Both the position numbers and the translations under genes were made by a program. From Rhodopseudomonas palustris (lineage in GTDB: Bacteria; Pseudomonadota; Alphaproteobacteria; Rhizobiales; Xanthobacteraceae): a stretch of DNA of 64,000 nt. The stretch spans positions 3,100,001 through 3,164,000 of the forward strand of contig NZ_CP058907.1 in assembly GCF_013415845.1 (NCBI RefSeq), given 5' to 3'. Positions 10,731-19,987 of the stretch are shown here, piece by piece; positions within the stretch are counted from its first letter, which is position 1; each line of letters starts with the position of its first letter. The notes under the pieces were generated by a model. That model saw only the letters and a list, made by a program, of their open reading frames with translations, had not been told where the DNA came from and did no database searches.

Positions 10731-11021
10731 ATGAGCGGGACTACGGCCGCAGCCAACGTGCGCGACAACAAGGCGCTGAACCGCTTCGAACTGGACGCCC
10801 ATGGCGAGATCGCGTTCGCGAATTATCGCCGCACAGGCGGCCGCGTCGTCATCACCCACACCGAGACCCCGCCGCCGCTGCGCGGCCGTGGCATCGCCTC
10901 GCGCCTGGTGCGCGGCGCGCTCGATCTGATCCGTGCCGAGGGCGCCAAGGTCAGCGCCGGCTGCGGCTTCGTCGCCGATTTTCTCGACGCGCATCCGGAA
11001 TACGCCGACCTCACTGCCTGA
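10731..11021 (+). CDS. YjdJ-type GNAT N-acetyltransferase
   Basis: This 96-residue protein belongs to the short GNAT group (COG2388). The acetyl-CoA-binding loop is visible as PPPLRGRGIASRLVRGALD at about residues 46-65, and VSAGCGFVADFLDAHPEY matches the C-terminal block of the family. Such proteins have a minimal acetyltransferase fold and no established substrate. The start follows a good GAGGAG site. The 296 bases upstream (10435-10730) hold no gene that I can support. Confidence 0.85.
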   Translation: MSGTTAAANVRDNKALNRFELDAHGEIAFANYRRTGGRVVITHTETPPPLRGRGIASRLVRGALDLIRAEGAKVSAGCGFVADFLDAHPEYADLTA

Positions 11022-11153
11022 GATCTCAGCCGGGCCGCTTGCTGCGGTCCGGCAATTGCCCACGGCCGCGGGCTGTGGCATCGGTTCCACTGTGCGCGGC
11101 ACGCCGGTCCAGCCAGTGACCTCCTGCGGCCGCGCTCCGCAGGAGCCGACAAC

Positions 11154-11561
11154 ATGACCGTTTCGCCGCCGCCGGGCTTTCAACCATTCGCCGTTCAGGA
11201 CGGCTATATCGGTACCAACGGCCCGTATTACTGGCGGCAGAGCGGCGACGGACAGCCGGAATTCGGCTTCCTCAGCGACGACCGCCACGGCAATCCCAAC
11301 GGCGTGCTGCATGGCGGCGCGCTGCTCGGCTTCCTCGATACCATTCTGGGATTCTCGGTGGTGCTGGCCGGTCAGCGGCGCTGCGCCACGGTGTCGCTCG
11401 ACAGCCGCTTCATCGCCACCATCGAGCCCGGCGGCTGGATCACCGGCCGCACCACGATGAAGAAGCTGTCCCGGAGCCTCGCCTTCATCGACGCCGAAGC
11501 GCTCGCTGGCGACAAGCTGCTGGTGACTACCAGCGCGGTGTTCCGGATTTTCGAGTCGTAG
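11154..11561 (+). CDS. PaaI-type hotdog thioesterase
   Basis: The 135-residue protein has the single hotdog fold of acyl-CoA thioesterases. The active-site helix region HGGALLGFLDTILGFSV lies at about residues 45-61, with the RFIATIEPGGWITGRTTMKKLSR strand region after it. The likely reaction is hydrolysis of acyl- or aryl-CoA esters; the substrate cannot be read from sequence. The start is preceded by AGGAG. The gene runs in the same direction as the GNAT gene with a gap of 132 bases. Confidence 0.85.
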   Translation: MTVSPPPGFQPFAVQDGYIGTNGPYYWRQSGDGQPEFGFLSDDRHGNPNGVLHGGALLGFLDTILGFSVVLAGQRRCATVSLDSRFIATIEPGGWITGRTTMKKLSRSLAFIDAEALAGDKLLVTTSAVFRIFES

Positions 11562-11863
11562 TTCACAGCACCGCTATCAAATCGGGCGCTTTCGCTTCGA
11601 CTCCTGATGCCGGCCTTGTGCCGGGCACCCGCGTATTGCAGCGGAAACCGCACAAAGGGCGTGAATGGCCGGGACATAGCCCGGCCATCCCGAACTCATC
11701 GTCAATTGAACGCCCTAAGGCCCTTCACGCGAGTTCCCGCAATTGGGCACCACATGGCCTTGCGGCGCATGGTTCGAGACGACGCTTCGCGCCTCCTCGC
11801 CATGAGGTTCTGCCCGTTGCGAGCAGTCCAAAGAGCGTTTCTTTTTCCTTCAAAGCAGAACTG
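11562..11863. repeat. Intergenic region with three short palindromic repeats
   Basis: These 302 bases hold no supported gene but three stem-forming elements. TGCCGGCCTTGTGCCGGGCA at 11608-11627 is the same element as 35355-35375 read from the other strand. A perfect 9-bp stem ATGGCCGGG/CCCGGCCAT lies at 11665-11688. A CAT...TTCGAGACGACGC...CTCCTCG...CATGAGG element at 11768-11806 belongs to the type also seen at 54742-54784. They may act as terminators for the convergent genes on either side. Confidence 0.6.
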
Positions 11864-12256
11864 TTAGTGCTTGATCTCGGGCGGCAGCTTGCCGCCGTTG
11901 GCGACCAACTTGCTCATCACCTGCTTGTGCAGCCAGATGTTCATCGACGCCGAGTCGTTCATGTCGCCACTGTAGCCGAGCTCCTTGGCGAGCTCCTTGC
12001 GGGCCGACAGGCTGGAGTCGATATCGAGCGCCTTCATCAGATCGACGATCGAGGTGCGCCACTCCAGCTTCTCGCCTTTGGCCTTCACCGCTTTGTCGAG
12101 GATCGGCGCCACATCAATCGACGGCGCGGCGGTCGACTGCGGCGCGGTTGGCGCCGTGCCCGCTGCACCGGTTGTCGCGGGCGCTTGCGCGCCGCCCGGT
12201 GACGCAGCGGCGCTGTCGCCGAAAATCGCGCTCATGATCTTGCCGAAAATACTCAT
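11864..12256 (-). CDS. DUF3597 protein
   Basis: The 130-residue protein starts MSIFGKIMSAIFGDSAAA, has an Ala/Pro-rich linker at about residues 16-50 and then the DUF3597 domain (IDVAPILDKAVKAKGEKLEW to NIWLHKQVMSKLVANGGKLP). DUF3597 resembles short LysM-associated or periplasmic modules, but no biochemical role is established. ATG 12256 was chosen because it follows GGGGGAG and starts the family's usual N-terminus. The 380-base divergent gap that follows (12257-12636) holds no other feature I can support. Confidence 0.8.
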   Translation of the reverse strand: MSIFGKIMSAIFGDSAAASPGGAQAPATTGAAGTAPTAPQSTAAPSIDVAPILDKAVKAKGEKLEWRTSIVDLMKALDIDSSLSARKELAKELGYSGDMNDSASMNIWLHKQVMSKLVANGGKLPPEIKH

Positions 12257-12636
12257 GCTCACTCCCCCTGTTGCGATGCCATGCATCGTCGGCTTCAACA
12301 GCGAGCAGGCCGCATGAGTTCCACGCCGGATCAGCGACTGCCGAGTCTTCTGCACGGCGGCTGGTATCGACTCGTCCCAACCGTCCGCGTCGAAGCTGAA
12401 CAATGCACACCCCGCACTGCAGCATCTTTACTCACCAAAGCTTGAGCAACGAAGGACGATAAGCGGCGTTAGGATACCATCACAGGTCGCGGCAAGATCA
12501 GGTCACAAGACCAGTTCGTTCGTGCTCTCGCGTCTGGCCCCTTCTGATCGTTTCGTTCCGCGCAAGAAGCGCCCGGCCCGCCGTCCTCGGCGTAACGGCC
12601 GGTGATCATCATGTCGATCATGGGAGGACGACACGC

Positions 12637-13533
12637 ATGGCCACGACCTATTCATCTGCTCCACCCGCCATCGCTGCGGACGATCCCGCCCCCGTCGTCC
12701 ATCGCATCGGCTTGGCCGACCTCGGCGCGGCGCTTCGGCAAGGCTGGGACGACTTCAAGGCGGTGCCGAGCCACGCGGTGATGCTGGTCTTGATCTATCC
12801 GGTGCTGGGTTTGGTGCTGGCGCGCCTGGTGCACGGCTACGCAGTGCTGCCGCTGCTGTTTCCGCTCGCGGCCGGCTTCGCACTGCTCGGCCCGTTTGCC
12901 GCGCTCGGGCTATATGAACTGAGCCGGCGCCGCGAGCTCGGCCAGCCGGCCTCGGCGTCGGACGCCCTGGCAGTGCTGCGGTCGCCGTCGCTCGGCGCGA
13001 TGCTTGGCCTTGGCGCCATCCTGCTGGCGCTGTTTCTGGTCTGGATCGCGGCCGCGCAGGCGATCTACGTCTCGTTGTTCGGCTACGCGCCGGCTGCCGC
13101 GATCCCGGATTTCGTGCGGCGGGTGCTGACCACGCCGGAGGGCTGGAGCCTGATGCTGATCGGCTGCGGCGTCGGCTTCCTGTTCGCGCTGGCGGCGCTG
13201 TGCCTCAGCGTGGTGGCGTTCCCGATGATGCTGGATCGGCATGCCGGCATCGGCGATGCGATGGCCACCTCGCTGCGGGTAGTGGCGGTCAATCCGCTGC
13301 CGATCGCCGCCTGGGGCGCGATCGTCGCGGTGCTGCTGGTGATTGGGTCGATCCCCGCGTTCCTGGGGCTGGCGGTGGTGGTGCCGCTGCTCGGGCACGC
13401 CACCTGGCACCTCTATCGAAAGGTGGTCGAGCCCAATCCCAATCCGCCGCAGATCCCGCCGACCCGCGCCCTCAAGCGATCGGCGGCGGATTTCCCGGCC
13501 AACCTGTTCCAGTGGAAGCGCAACGGGACCTGA
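12637..13533 (+). CDS. DUF2189 integral membrane protein
   Basis: The 298-residue protein has a cytoplasmic N-terminus ending IGLADLGAALRQGWDDFKAVP, characteristic of DUF2189, followed by about six transmembrane segments between residues 45 and 260. The C-terminal tail is basic and proline-rich. The family is common in alphaproteobacteria, often beside cytochrome oxidase genes, but no function is known. The start follows GGGAGG. A terminator hairpin lies directly after the gene. Confidence 0.82.
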   Translation: MATTYSSAPPAIAADDPAPVVHRIGLADLGAALRQGWDDFKAVPSHAVMLVLIYPVLGLVLARLVHGYAVLPLLFPLAAGFALLGPFAALGLYELSRRRELGQPASASDALAVLRSPSLGAMLGLGAILLALFLVWIAAAQAIYVSLFGYAPAAAIPDFVRRVLTTPEGWSLMLIGCGVGFLFALAALCLSVVAFPMMLDRHAGIGDAMATSLRVVAVNPLPIAAWGAIVAVLLVIGSIPAFLGLAVVVPLLGHATWHLYRKVVEPNPNPPQIPPTRALKRSAADFPANLFQWKRNGT

Positions 13534-14031
13534 GCCGACTCATCGGCAAGCTCCCCACCTCGGCCGCCGATCGTTCTCAGAGGTCGGCGGCCGTTTTGTG
13601 CATTGCGGCAGATCAAATCCCTCGATCCGGCCTGAATACTCATTCACGACCTCCGTATTTATGCGTATAATGCATGGGAACGGACCAGATTGTCCGAAGG
13701 TCTTAACTCGGACGGCGGAGCTGATCGGCACTAGATTTCCGGTGAGACGGCGTGCGAGGCGGAGACCGGAACCAGATTGCGGCGAAAATGCACTATATTT
13801 CAGCTCGGAATGCCCCGAGGAGCGAGATCATCTCGTCCTCCGCCCCAAGCTGAGAACAGATCTCGGAGGCGAGCCAGCGCAGAAGGGTTAATCATTCCTT
13901 CCCGGCGGTATGCACTGACGGATTAGCTGCGGTGCAGCATTTACGCTGCTGATTTCGCGACTCGTCGCCTATATTCCTTTCGACGCTTCGGTTCTTCCGA
14001 AGAACTGAATCGTGGACAAGGAGACCATCCA
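13534..14031. other. Intergenic region upstream of DUF1127 gene
   Basis: These 498 bases carry the terminator of the DUF2189 gene and, near the end, a possible promoter (TATATT at 13970-13975) and a GTTCTT-CCG-AAGAAC palindrome at 13991-14005 in the leader of the DUF1127 gene. Base composition is more A+T-rich than average. I find no convincing protein or RNA gene. Confidence 0.5.
13561..13597 (+). terminator. Rho-independent terminator
   Basis: CGGCCGCCGA and TCGGCGGCCG form a 10-bp stem followed by TTTT, 27 bases after the DUF2189 stop codon. Confidence 0.75.
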
Positions 14032-14184
14032 ATGCTGCTTTCGCTTATCCGCGCGATCCGCGCGTTCCGGGACTATCAGCGTAACGTCGCTGAGCTGTCC
14101 CAGCTCAGCGATCGCGAACTGGCCGACATCGGACTTGACCGTTCGGACATCCCGCGCGTCGCTTCGGGTCACTACAACGGCTGA
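14032..14184 (+). CDS. DUF1127 small protein
   Basis: This 50-residue protein reads MLLSLIRAIRAFRDYQRN, then LSQLSDRELADIGLDRSDIP, the arginine-rich DUF1127 signature. Short DUF1127 proteins affect RNA turnover and phosphate or stress physiology in Agrobacterium and Rhodobacter; direct binding to RNA is suggested for some. The start follows AAGGAGACC. A terminator lies 32 bases after the stop codon, so the gene is monocistronic. Confidence 0.9.
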   Translation: MLLSLIRAIRAFRDYQRNVAELSQLSDRELADIGLDRSDIPRVASGHYNG

Positions 14185-14215
14185 CCCGTACCGCCTGTTT
14201 CTGCCTTCTACGGCC

Positions 14216-14247
14216 AACGCCCGCCTCCTGGCGGGCGTTGTCGTTTG
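14216..14247 (+). terminator. Terminator of the DUF1127 gene
   Basis: AACGCCCGCC, loop TCCT and GGCGGGCGTT form a perfect 10-bp stem, followed by GTCGTTT. Confidence 0.75.
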
Positions 14248-14320
14248 TGCGAGGCTTTGAGCCGTGCGGCCGGGCCTGAAACGGATTTGACCCGCGGCTG
14301 AATCGCGCTAGCTGTAGCCG

Positions 14321-15757
14321 ATGACCAGCAGAACAGCCCCCGCCTCACCCGTCGTTCACGTCATCGGCGCCGGCCTCGCCGGCTCGGAAGCCGCTTGGCA
14401 AATCGCCCGCGCCGGTGTGCGGGTTGTGCTGCATGAAATGCGGCCAGTCCGGACCACCGAGGCCCACAAGACCGATGGTCTTGCCGAGTTGGTGTGCTCG
14501 AATTCGTTCCGCTCCGACGATGCCGCCAACAACGCGGTGGGGCTGCTGCACGCTGAGATGCGCAGGCTTGGCTCATTGATCATGCAGGCGGCCGACGCCA
14601 ATCAGGTCCCGGCCGGCGGAGCGCTCGCAGTCGATCGCGACGGCTTTTCAGCCGCAGTCACCAAGGCACTGGCCGAGCACCCCCTGATCGAGATCTGCCG
14701 CGAGGAGATCGACGGCTTGCCGCCGCAGGAGTGGACCAACGTCGTGATCGCAACCGGCCCGCTGACCTCAGCACCGCTCGCCGACGCGATCCGAGGCCTC
14801 ACCGACGAGAGCGCGCTGGCGTTCTTCGACGCGATCGCGCCGATTGTGCACCGCGACTCGATCGATATGTCGGTCGCTTGGTTCCAATCGCGCTACGACA
14901 AGGTCGGCCCTGGCGGCACCGGCGCTGATTATCTGAATTGCCCGATGACCCGCGAGCAGTACGACGCCTTCGTCGACGCGCTGATCGAGGGCGAGAAGGT
15001 CGACTTCAAGGATTGGGAGAAGGACACGCCGTATTTCGACGGCTGCCTCCCGATCGAAGTGATGGCCGAGCGCGGCCGCGAGACGCTGCGGCACGGCCCG
15101 ATGAAGCCGGTCGGCCTGACCAATCCGCACAACCCGACGGTGAAGCCCTACGCCATCGTCCAGCTCCGGCAGGACAACAAGCTGGGCACGCTGTACAACA
15201 TGGTCGGCTTCCAAACCAAGTTGAAGCACGGCGCGCAACTGCGCGTTTTCCGTACTATTCCAGGACTCGAAAACGCTGAATTTGCAAGGCTTGGCGGGCT
15301 ACATCGCAACACGTTTCTGAACTCGCCTAAATTGCTCGATGAAAGCCTTCGGCTGCGCGCTTCGCCGCGGCTGCGGTTCGCCGGGCAGATGACCGGCTGC
15401 GAGGGTTACGTCGAATCCGCGAGCATCGGACTGTTCGCCGGACTGGCCGCTGCGGCCGACCTGGTGGGCCAGTCGCTGGCCCCGCCGCCGCCGACCACGG
15501 CGCTCGGCGCCCTGCTCGGCCACATCACCGGCGGCCATATCGAAACAATCGACGCCGGTCCGCGCTCGTTTCAGCCGATGAACATCAACTTCGGCCTGTT
15601 CCCGCCACTCGCCAACCCGCCGACAAAGGGGCCGGACGGCAAGCGCCTGCGCGGCCCGGAAAAATCGGTTGCCAAGAAGCAGGCGCTCAGCGCTCGCGCC
15701 CTCGCCGACATCGACGCCTGGATCGCCGCGCACCTGAAGCTGCCGAAGGCGGCGTAG
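14321..15757 (+). CDS. trmFO: Methylenetetrahydrofolate-dependent tRNA (uracil-54-C5) methyltransferase
   Basis: TrmFO makes ribothymidine at position 54 of tRNA using methylene-THF and FAD. The 478-residue product starts with the FAD-binding motif [20 protein letters not shown] at about residues 13-32, followed by LHEMRP and the family block [13 protein letters not shown]. The central [16 protein letters not shown] and the later [17 protein letters not shown] are diagnostic of TrmFO and separate it from GidA. The length is normal. It stands alone, convergent with the minus-strand sec cluster. Confidence 0.96.
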   Translation: MTSRTAPASPVVHVIGAGLAGSEAAWQIARAGVRVVLHEMRPVRTTEAHKTDGLAELVCSNSFRSDDAANNAVGLLHAEMRRLGSLIMQAADANQVPAGGALAVDRDGFSAAVTKALAEHPLIEICREEIDGLPPQEWTNVVIATGPLTSAPLADAIRGLTDESALAFFDAIAPIVHRDSIDMSVAWFQSRYDKVGPGGTGADYLNCPMTREQYDAFVDALIEGEKVDFKDWEKDTPYFDGCLPIEVMAERGRETLRHGPMKPVGLTNPHNPTVKPYAIVQLRQDNKLGTLYNMVGFQTKLKHGAQLRVFRTIPGLENAEFARLGGLHRNTFLNSPKLLDESLRLRASPRLRFAGQMTGCEGYVESASIGLFAGLAAAADLVGQSLAPPPPTTALGALLGHITGGHIETIDAGPRSFQPMNINFGLFPPLANPPTKGPDGKRLRGPEKSVAKKQALSARALADIDAWIAAHLKLPKAA

Positions 15758-15784
15758 CAGCCGGACGTCGCCAGCGATCCGGCC

Positions 15785-16657
15785 CTAGCGAAAGGGCTTG
15801 CTTCGGCTCGCCCGCCACAGCGTCCACAACGTCGCCAGGCGCGAACGCTCGAAGGGAGTGAACGGATCGCGCTCCGGCCCCGCGAGTCTGTTGAGATCGC
15901 AGCGTGCGAGCCCAAGCGGCAAAAAGGCTGGGCGGACCGCTGCCGGCAGCTCGATCAGCTCCTGAAACGCCTGATCGAGATGCTTGCGCGCCTCAGCGAC
16001 CACCTCAGTGAGAGCAGCACGCAGCGCCGCGGTCGACTGGCCGCTGAACACCTGCTCCAAATCGCAGCCGTGCCGCTGCAGCACATCGTTCGGCAGATAC
16101 AGCTGGCGACGCGCGGAATCATAAGGCAACCGCGCCACGATGCGCGCGACTCCGACCACGACGCCGGCGTGCCGCGCCACGTGCTCGACCGCGTCCGAAG
16201 CCTGCCCGGCGCCCTGCGCGAGCACCCGCGCGGTCAGCGAGATCAGCGCGCCCTCGGTCTCGACGAGATGCGGCTCGAGCACCGTCCAGTCCGGCATCGG
16301 GTCGTTGTAGAGGTCGAAAATGTGCGCCTCGATCAGCCGCGTCAGCGGTTCGACGGGCAGCGCATGCTCGGCGATCGCGCGCGTCAGTTCGGCCGCGACC
16401 GGATTGCCTTCGGCGCCGCCATGCGCGGTGCCGGCGAGCAGATCGGTCCACCACTGCAGCCGGACCTCCCCGGGCAGCGGCTGGCTGACCTGGCTGCGCA
16501 CGCGCACGATCTCCGCGTTGAAGGCAGCGAGCGCGAGTAGCGAGCGGCGTTTCTCCGGCGGGACGAACAGCGTCGCCGCGTAACGGTCGAAGTTGGCCTC
16601 GCGCACCAAGCCGGCGCAGAACGCGGCAGCGCTGGTGCTAGCGGCGGGCTCGCTCAT
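15785..16657 (-). CDS. Squalene/phytoene synthase-like protein (NDUFAF6 type)
   Basis: The 290-residue protein has the squalene/phytoene synthase fold but lacks the first aspartate-rich motif: where DXXXD is expected it reads AFNAEIVRVRSQV at about residues 44-56. The second region reads YLPNDVLQRHG. This pattern is that of the mitochondrial complex I assembly factor NDUFAF6 and its alphaproteobacterial relatives, not of active prenyl synthases. Its start overlaps by four bases the stop of the Mth938-domain gene, the counterpart of another complex I assembly factor, NDUFAF3. A role in respiratory complex assembly is inference; an isoprenoid enzyme is the alternative. Confidence 0.75.
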   Translation of the reverse strand: MSEPAASTSAAAFCAGLVREANFDRYAATLFVPPEKRRSLLALAAFNAEIVRVRSQVSQPLPGEVRLQWWTDLLAGTAHGGAEGNPVAAELTRAIAEHALPVEPLTRLIEAHIFDLYNDPMPDWTVLEPHLVETEGALISLTARVLAQGAGQASDAVEHVARHAGVVVGVARIVARLPYDSARRQLYLPNDVLQRHGCDLEQVFSGQSTAALRAALTEVVAEARKHLDQAFQELIELPAAVRPAFLPLGLARCDLNRLAGPERDPFTPFERSRLATLWTLWRASRSKPFR

Positions 16658-17037
16658 GGCACCGCAATTAGCGCTGCCGCAACGCGCCGCCGTTCGCCGA
16701 TCATGATGTTGTAGGTCCGGATCGCCGGACCGGTTTGCATGGTGTCGAGTACGACGTTGACACCGCGCAGTGCCTCGCGCAGTTGCCGCGGCGCGATCCA
16801 GACGTCGGCGCCGGTGCCGACGATCAACGTGTCGATCGCGTTGGCGTTATCGAACACCCGCTGCAGGCTATAGCGGTCGATCTGCTCCGGCTTGGTCACG
16901 TCCCAGCCCCACACCGCATCCGGCAGGAACAGCAGCGATCCCTGATGCGACATGTCGGCGAAGTAGAACCCGCCTTTGCCATAGGCATCGATCGCGGCCG
17001 TTCGCGGAAAATGAGGAATCTCTGAGCGCTGCGCCAC
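16654..17037 (-). CDS. Mth938-domain protein (NDUFAF3-like)
   Basis: The 127-residue protein begins at a GTG (17037) preceded by GAGGGA and matches the Mth938/DUF498 domain: IDAYGKGGFYFADMSHQGSLL near residues 16-36 and DTLIVGTGADVW near 69-80. Its mitochondrial relative NDUFAF3 helps assemble NADH dehydrogenase, and bacterial relatives are known beside secDF. Here it lies 160 bases downstream of secF and overlaps the NDUFAF6-like gene by four bases. Confidence 0.85.
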   Translation of the reverse strand: MAQRSEIPHFPRTAAIDAYGKGGFYFADMSHQGSLLFLPDAVWGWDVTKPEQIDRYSLQRVFDNANAIDTLIVGTGADVWIAPRQLREALRGVNVVLDTMQTGPAIRTYNIMIGERRRVAAALIAVP

Positions 17038-17197
17038 GAGCTAGCGTCCCTCGTCGAGCGTTGGCGTCATGCGGCGGCACCTTACAGATTTGCGCCGATC
17101 GCAACGACCGGCGCCTGCGCGTCAGTGCGGTGGCACTGCAACGGTTCACCCCGCCAGGGCCGGCCACCTTAAACGGCGGCCTGCCCGGCTAAGGTCA

Positions 17198-18316
17198 TTA
17201 TCGCTTCTTCGGCTTGCCGGCCTTCGCCGGCTTGGATGCCGGCGCGGCCGGTTCAGGCTCGACGAACTGGGCCGGGATCTCTTCGGCAGCAGCGGGCGGC
17301 GCCACCGGCTCGGGCTTGGCCGGCTTCTCTGCCGGCTCATCGAGCCGATGGGTGCCGACACCCAGATAGATCAGGATCGGCGCCGCAATGAAGATCGATG
17401 TGTAGGTGCCGACCAGCACCACGCCGAACATCATCACCGCGGTAAACGAGTGGATCGCATGGCCGCCGAACAACAGCAGCGCGAGCAGCGCCAGCGTCAC
17501 CGTGACGTGGGTGATGATCGAGCGCGACAGCGTCGAGTTGATCGACTCGTTCAGGAGCTGCGGCATCGGCATCTTCTTGTAGCGCCGCAGCATCTCGCGG
17601 ATACGGTCGTAGATCACGACCGTGTCGTTGAGCGAGTAGCCGAGAATAGTCAGCAGCGCCGCGATCGAGGTCAGGTCGAAGTCGACCTGACTGATCGACA
17701 TGAAGCCGATCGTCAGCACGATGTCGTGGACGTTGGCGATCATCGCGCCGAGCGCGAACTGCCATTCGAAGCGGAACCAGAGATAGACCAGAATGCCCAG
17801 GATCGCGACCATCAGGCCGAGCATGCCGAACGCGAGCAGCTCGCTGGAGACGCGCGGGCCGACCACTTCGACGCGGCGATAGTCGACCGAGTCGCCGAGC
17901 GCGGCGCGCACCTTCTGAACTGCCACCTGCTGCGCCTGGTCGCCGCCGGGCTGCTCGGCGATACGGATCAGCACTTCGGCCGGACCGCCGAACTGCTGCA
18001 ACTGCACGTCACCGAGACTGAGCTTGCTCAGCGTATCGCGCATGCCGGCGATATCGGCCGCGCCGGAATGGGCGCGAACTTCGAGCAGCGTGCCGCCGCG
18101 GAAGTCGATGCCGAAATTCAGCCCGTGGGTGAAGAACAGCGTGATCGCGGCGATCGACAGCACCGCCGAGATCGGGAAGCTGATGCGGCGGAAGCGGGTG
18201 AAATCGAAGTGAGTGTTATCGGGAACGATGCGCAGCGACGGCAGCCAGCCGAAGATGCTGACGACCGTCAGCACCACGATCAGAACGCCCAGCCCGACCA
18301 AAATCCAGTGTGTCAC
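17198..18316 (-). CDS. secF: Protein translocase subunit SecF
   Basis: SecF works with SecD to pull preproteins through SecYEG using the proton gradient. The 372-residue product has the Sec_GG sequence GLNFGIDFRGGTLLE near residue 70 and a six-helix RND-type membrane domain (SLNDTVVIYDRIRE and similar blocks). There is an extra N-terminal hydrophobic helix (residues 5-25) and a basic Ala/Pro-rich C-terminal tail after about residue 320, making it longer than E. coli SecF. It lies 25 bases downstream of secD. Confidence 0.97.
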   Translation of the reverse strand: MTHWILVGLGVLIVVLTVVSIFGWLPSLRIVPDNTHFDFTRFRRISFPISAVLSIAAITLFFTHGLNFGIDFRGGTLLEVRAHSGAADIAGMRDTLSKLSLGDVQLQQFGGPAEVLIRIAEQPGGDQAQQVAVQKVRAALGDSVDYRRVEVVGPRVSSELLAFGMLGLMVAILGILVYLWFRFEWQFALGAMIANVHDIVLTIGFMSISQVDFDLTSIAALLTILGYSLNDTVVIYDRIREMLRRYKKMPMPQLLNESINSTLSRSIITHVTVTLALLALLLFGGHAIHSFTAVMMFGVVLVGTYTSIFIAAPILIYLGVGTHRLDEPAEKPAKPEPVAPPAAAEEIPAQFVEPEPAAPASKPAKAGKPKKR

Positions 18317-18341
18317 GTGTGGCTCTCTCGGATTCGATGCG

Positions 18342-19943
18342 TCAGATCGGCACGTGGTGCGGCCGCTTCCAGCGCACCCAGGTCGCGACGATCAGTCGGG
18401 TCAAAGTGAAGGCGGTGAACACCGTGGTGATGATGCCGATGCCCAGCGTCACCGCGAAACCGCGCACCGGACCGGTGCCGATATAGAACAGCACGGCGGC
18501 GGCAATGAAGGTGGTGATGTTGGAATCGAGAATTGTCGCCAGCGCGCGTTTGAAGCCGGCGTCGATCGCCGAGATCGCGTTTCTGCCTGCACGAATCTCC
18601 TCGCGGATGCGCTCGTAGATCAGCACGTTACTGTCGACCGCGATGCCGACCGTGAGCACGATGCCGGCGATGCCGGGCAGCGTCAGGGTTGCATTGAGCA
18701 GCGACAGGACGCCGAAGATCATCGCAACGTTGACCGCGACCGCGAGGTTGGCGAACACGCCAAACAGCCGATAGGTCAGCAACATGAATACGATCACCAG
18801 GATCGAGCCGACATAGGCGGCGCGTTCGCCCTTCTCGATCGAGTCTTGTCCAAGGCCCGGACCGACGGTGCGCTCCTCGATGATCGTCAGCGGTGCCGGC
18901 AGCGCGCCGGCGCGCAGCAGGATCGCAAGGTCGTTGGCGCCCTGCACCGTGAAGCTGCCGGAGATCTGGCCGGAGCCGCCGGTGATCGGCTCGCGGATCA
19001 CGGGCGCGGAAATCACCTCGTTGTCGAGCACGATGGCGAACGGCAGACCGACGTTCTCGGTGGTGGCGCGGGCGAATTTGCGGGCGCCGTTGGTGTTGAA
19101 GCGGAACGAGACGATCGGCTCGCCGGTGCGCTGGTCGAAGCCGGGCTGCGCGTCGGTGAGATCGGCGCCGGACACCAGCACCTGCTTCTTGATCACGTAA
19201 GGCTGCTTCGGCGACGACGCGCTCATCAGCAGTTCGGAATCCGGCGGGACGTTGCCGCCCATCGCCTGATCGCCCGACACCGAGCTGTCGACCATCCGGA
19301 AGTCGAGCTTGGCGGTCTTGCCGAGCAGTTCCTTCAGCCGGGTCGGATCCTGCAGACCGGGCACCTGCACCAGAATGCGGTCGGCGCCCTGACGCTGGAT
19401 CAGCGGCTCGACGGTGCCGAGTTCGTTGACGCGGCGTTCGACGATCTGAATCGACTGGTCGACCGACTGACGGACACGATCGGCGATCGCGGCTTGCGGC
19501 ACCGTCAGGCGGATCAAGCCGCCGCCGGCGTCGGAGACTTCAAGGCTGCGCTGGCCGTTGGAGCCGAGCAGACCGCCGAGCGGCTGCGACAGCTCACGGA
19601 GCTTGGCGAGTGCGGCCGGAACGTCGGTGTCTTTGCTGATCCGGACTTCGACCGAGTCGCCCTTGGTCGCGAGACCGGTGTAGGCGATGCGGGCTTCGCG
19701 CAGCACCCGGCGGGCGTCGTCGCGAACCGAATCGAGCTTGTCCTTCTTCACCGAATTGGCGTCGACCTCGAGCAGGATGTGCGAGCCACCCTGCAGGTCG
19801 AGGCCGAGCACCAAGTGACGCTGCGCCCATTTCGGCCAGCTCTTGACGGTGCTCTCGGGGAAAAAATTGGGAACGGCGCAAAGGCACACTGCCAGCGCCG
19901 TCAGGATGATCGCCAGCGCCTTCCACCGTGAGATATAAAGCAT
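18342..19943 (-). CDS. secD: Protein translocase subunit SecD
   Basis: SecD is the larger SecDF subunit, with a big periplasmic domain and six membrane helices. The 533-residue product has an N-terminal helix (residues 8-26), LVLGLDLQGGSHILLEVD (the Sec_GG motif), the periplasmic domain to about residue 350, and the C-terminal membrane part with TLTLPGIAGIVLTVGIAVDSN and IYERIREE. The length is normal for alphaproteobacteria. The order yajC-secD-secF is the standard operon. Confidence 0.97.
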   Translation of the reverse strand: MLYISRWKALAIILTALAVCLCAVPNFFPESTVKSWPKWAQRHLVLGLDLQGGSHILLEVDANSVKKDKLDSVRDDARRVLREARIAYTGLATKGDSVEVRISKDTDVPAALAKLRELSQPLGGLLGSNGQRSLEVSDAGGGLIRLTVPQAAIADRVRQSVDQSIQIVERRVNELGTVEPLIQRQGADRILVQVPGLQDPTRLKELLGKTAKLDFRMVDSSVSGDQAMGGNVPPDSELLMSASSPKQPYVIKKQVLVSGADLTDAQPGFDQRTGEPIVSFRFNTNGARKFARATTENVGLPFAIVLDNEVISAPVIREPITGGSGQISGSFTVQGANDLAILLRAGALPAPLTIIEERTVGPGLGQDSIEKGERAAYVGSILVIVFMLLTYRLFGVFANLAVAVNVAMIFGVLSLLNATLTLPGIAGIVLTVGIAVDSNVLIYERIREEIRAGRNAISAIDAGFKRALATILDSNITTFIAAAVLFYIGTGPVRGFAVTLGIGIITTVFTAFTLTRLIVATWVRWKRPHHVPI

Positions 19944-19987
19944 CGAGTTGTCCCGTCAGAAACCGAAAGAGGCGAAGCGTCCAAGCA

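Noticed and set aside
13540..13731. A 63-codon minus-strand frame after the DUF2189 gene
   Set aside because: It runs through a terminator hairpin and has no recognisable sequence.
13991..14005. GTTCTTCCGAAGAAC as a possible third LexA box
   Set aside because: The arms are inverted (GTTC...GAAC) rather than the direct GTTC-N7-GTTC of alphaproteobacterial LexA sites. It is noted only as a palindrome in the DUF1127 leader.
17069..19931. Long open frames on the plus strand opposite secF and secD
   Set aside because: They are rich in Arg, Asp, Gln and His with no recognisable domain and lie entirely antisense to well-supported genes. This is a common effect of high G+C codon use.
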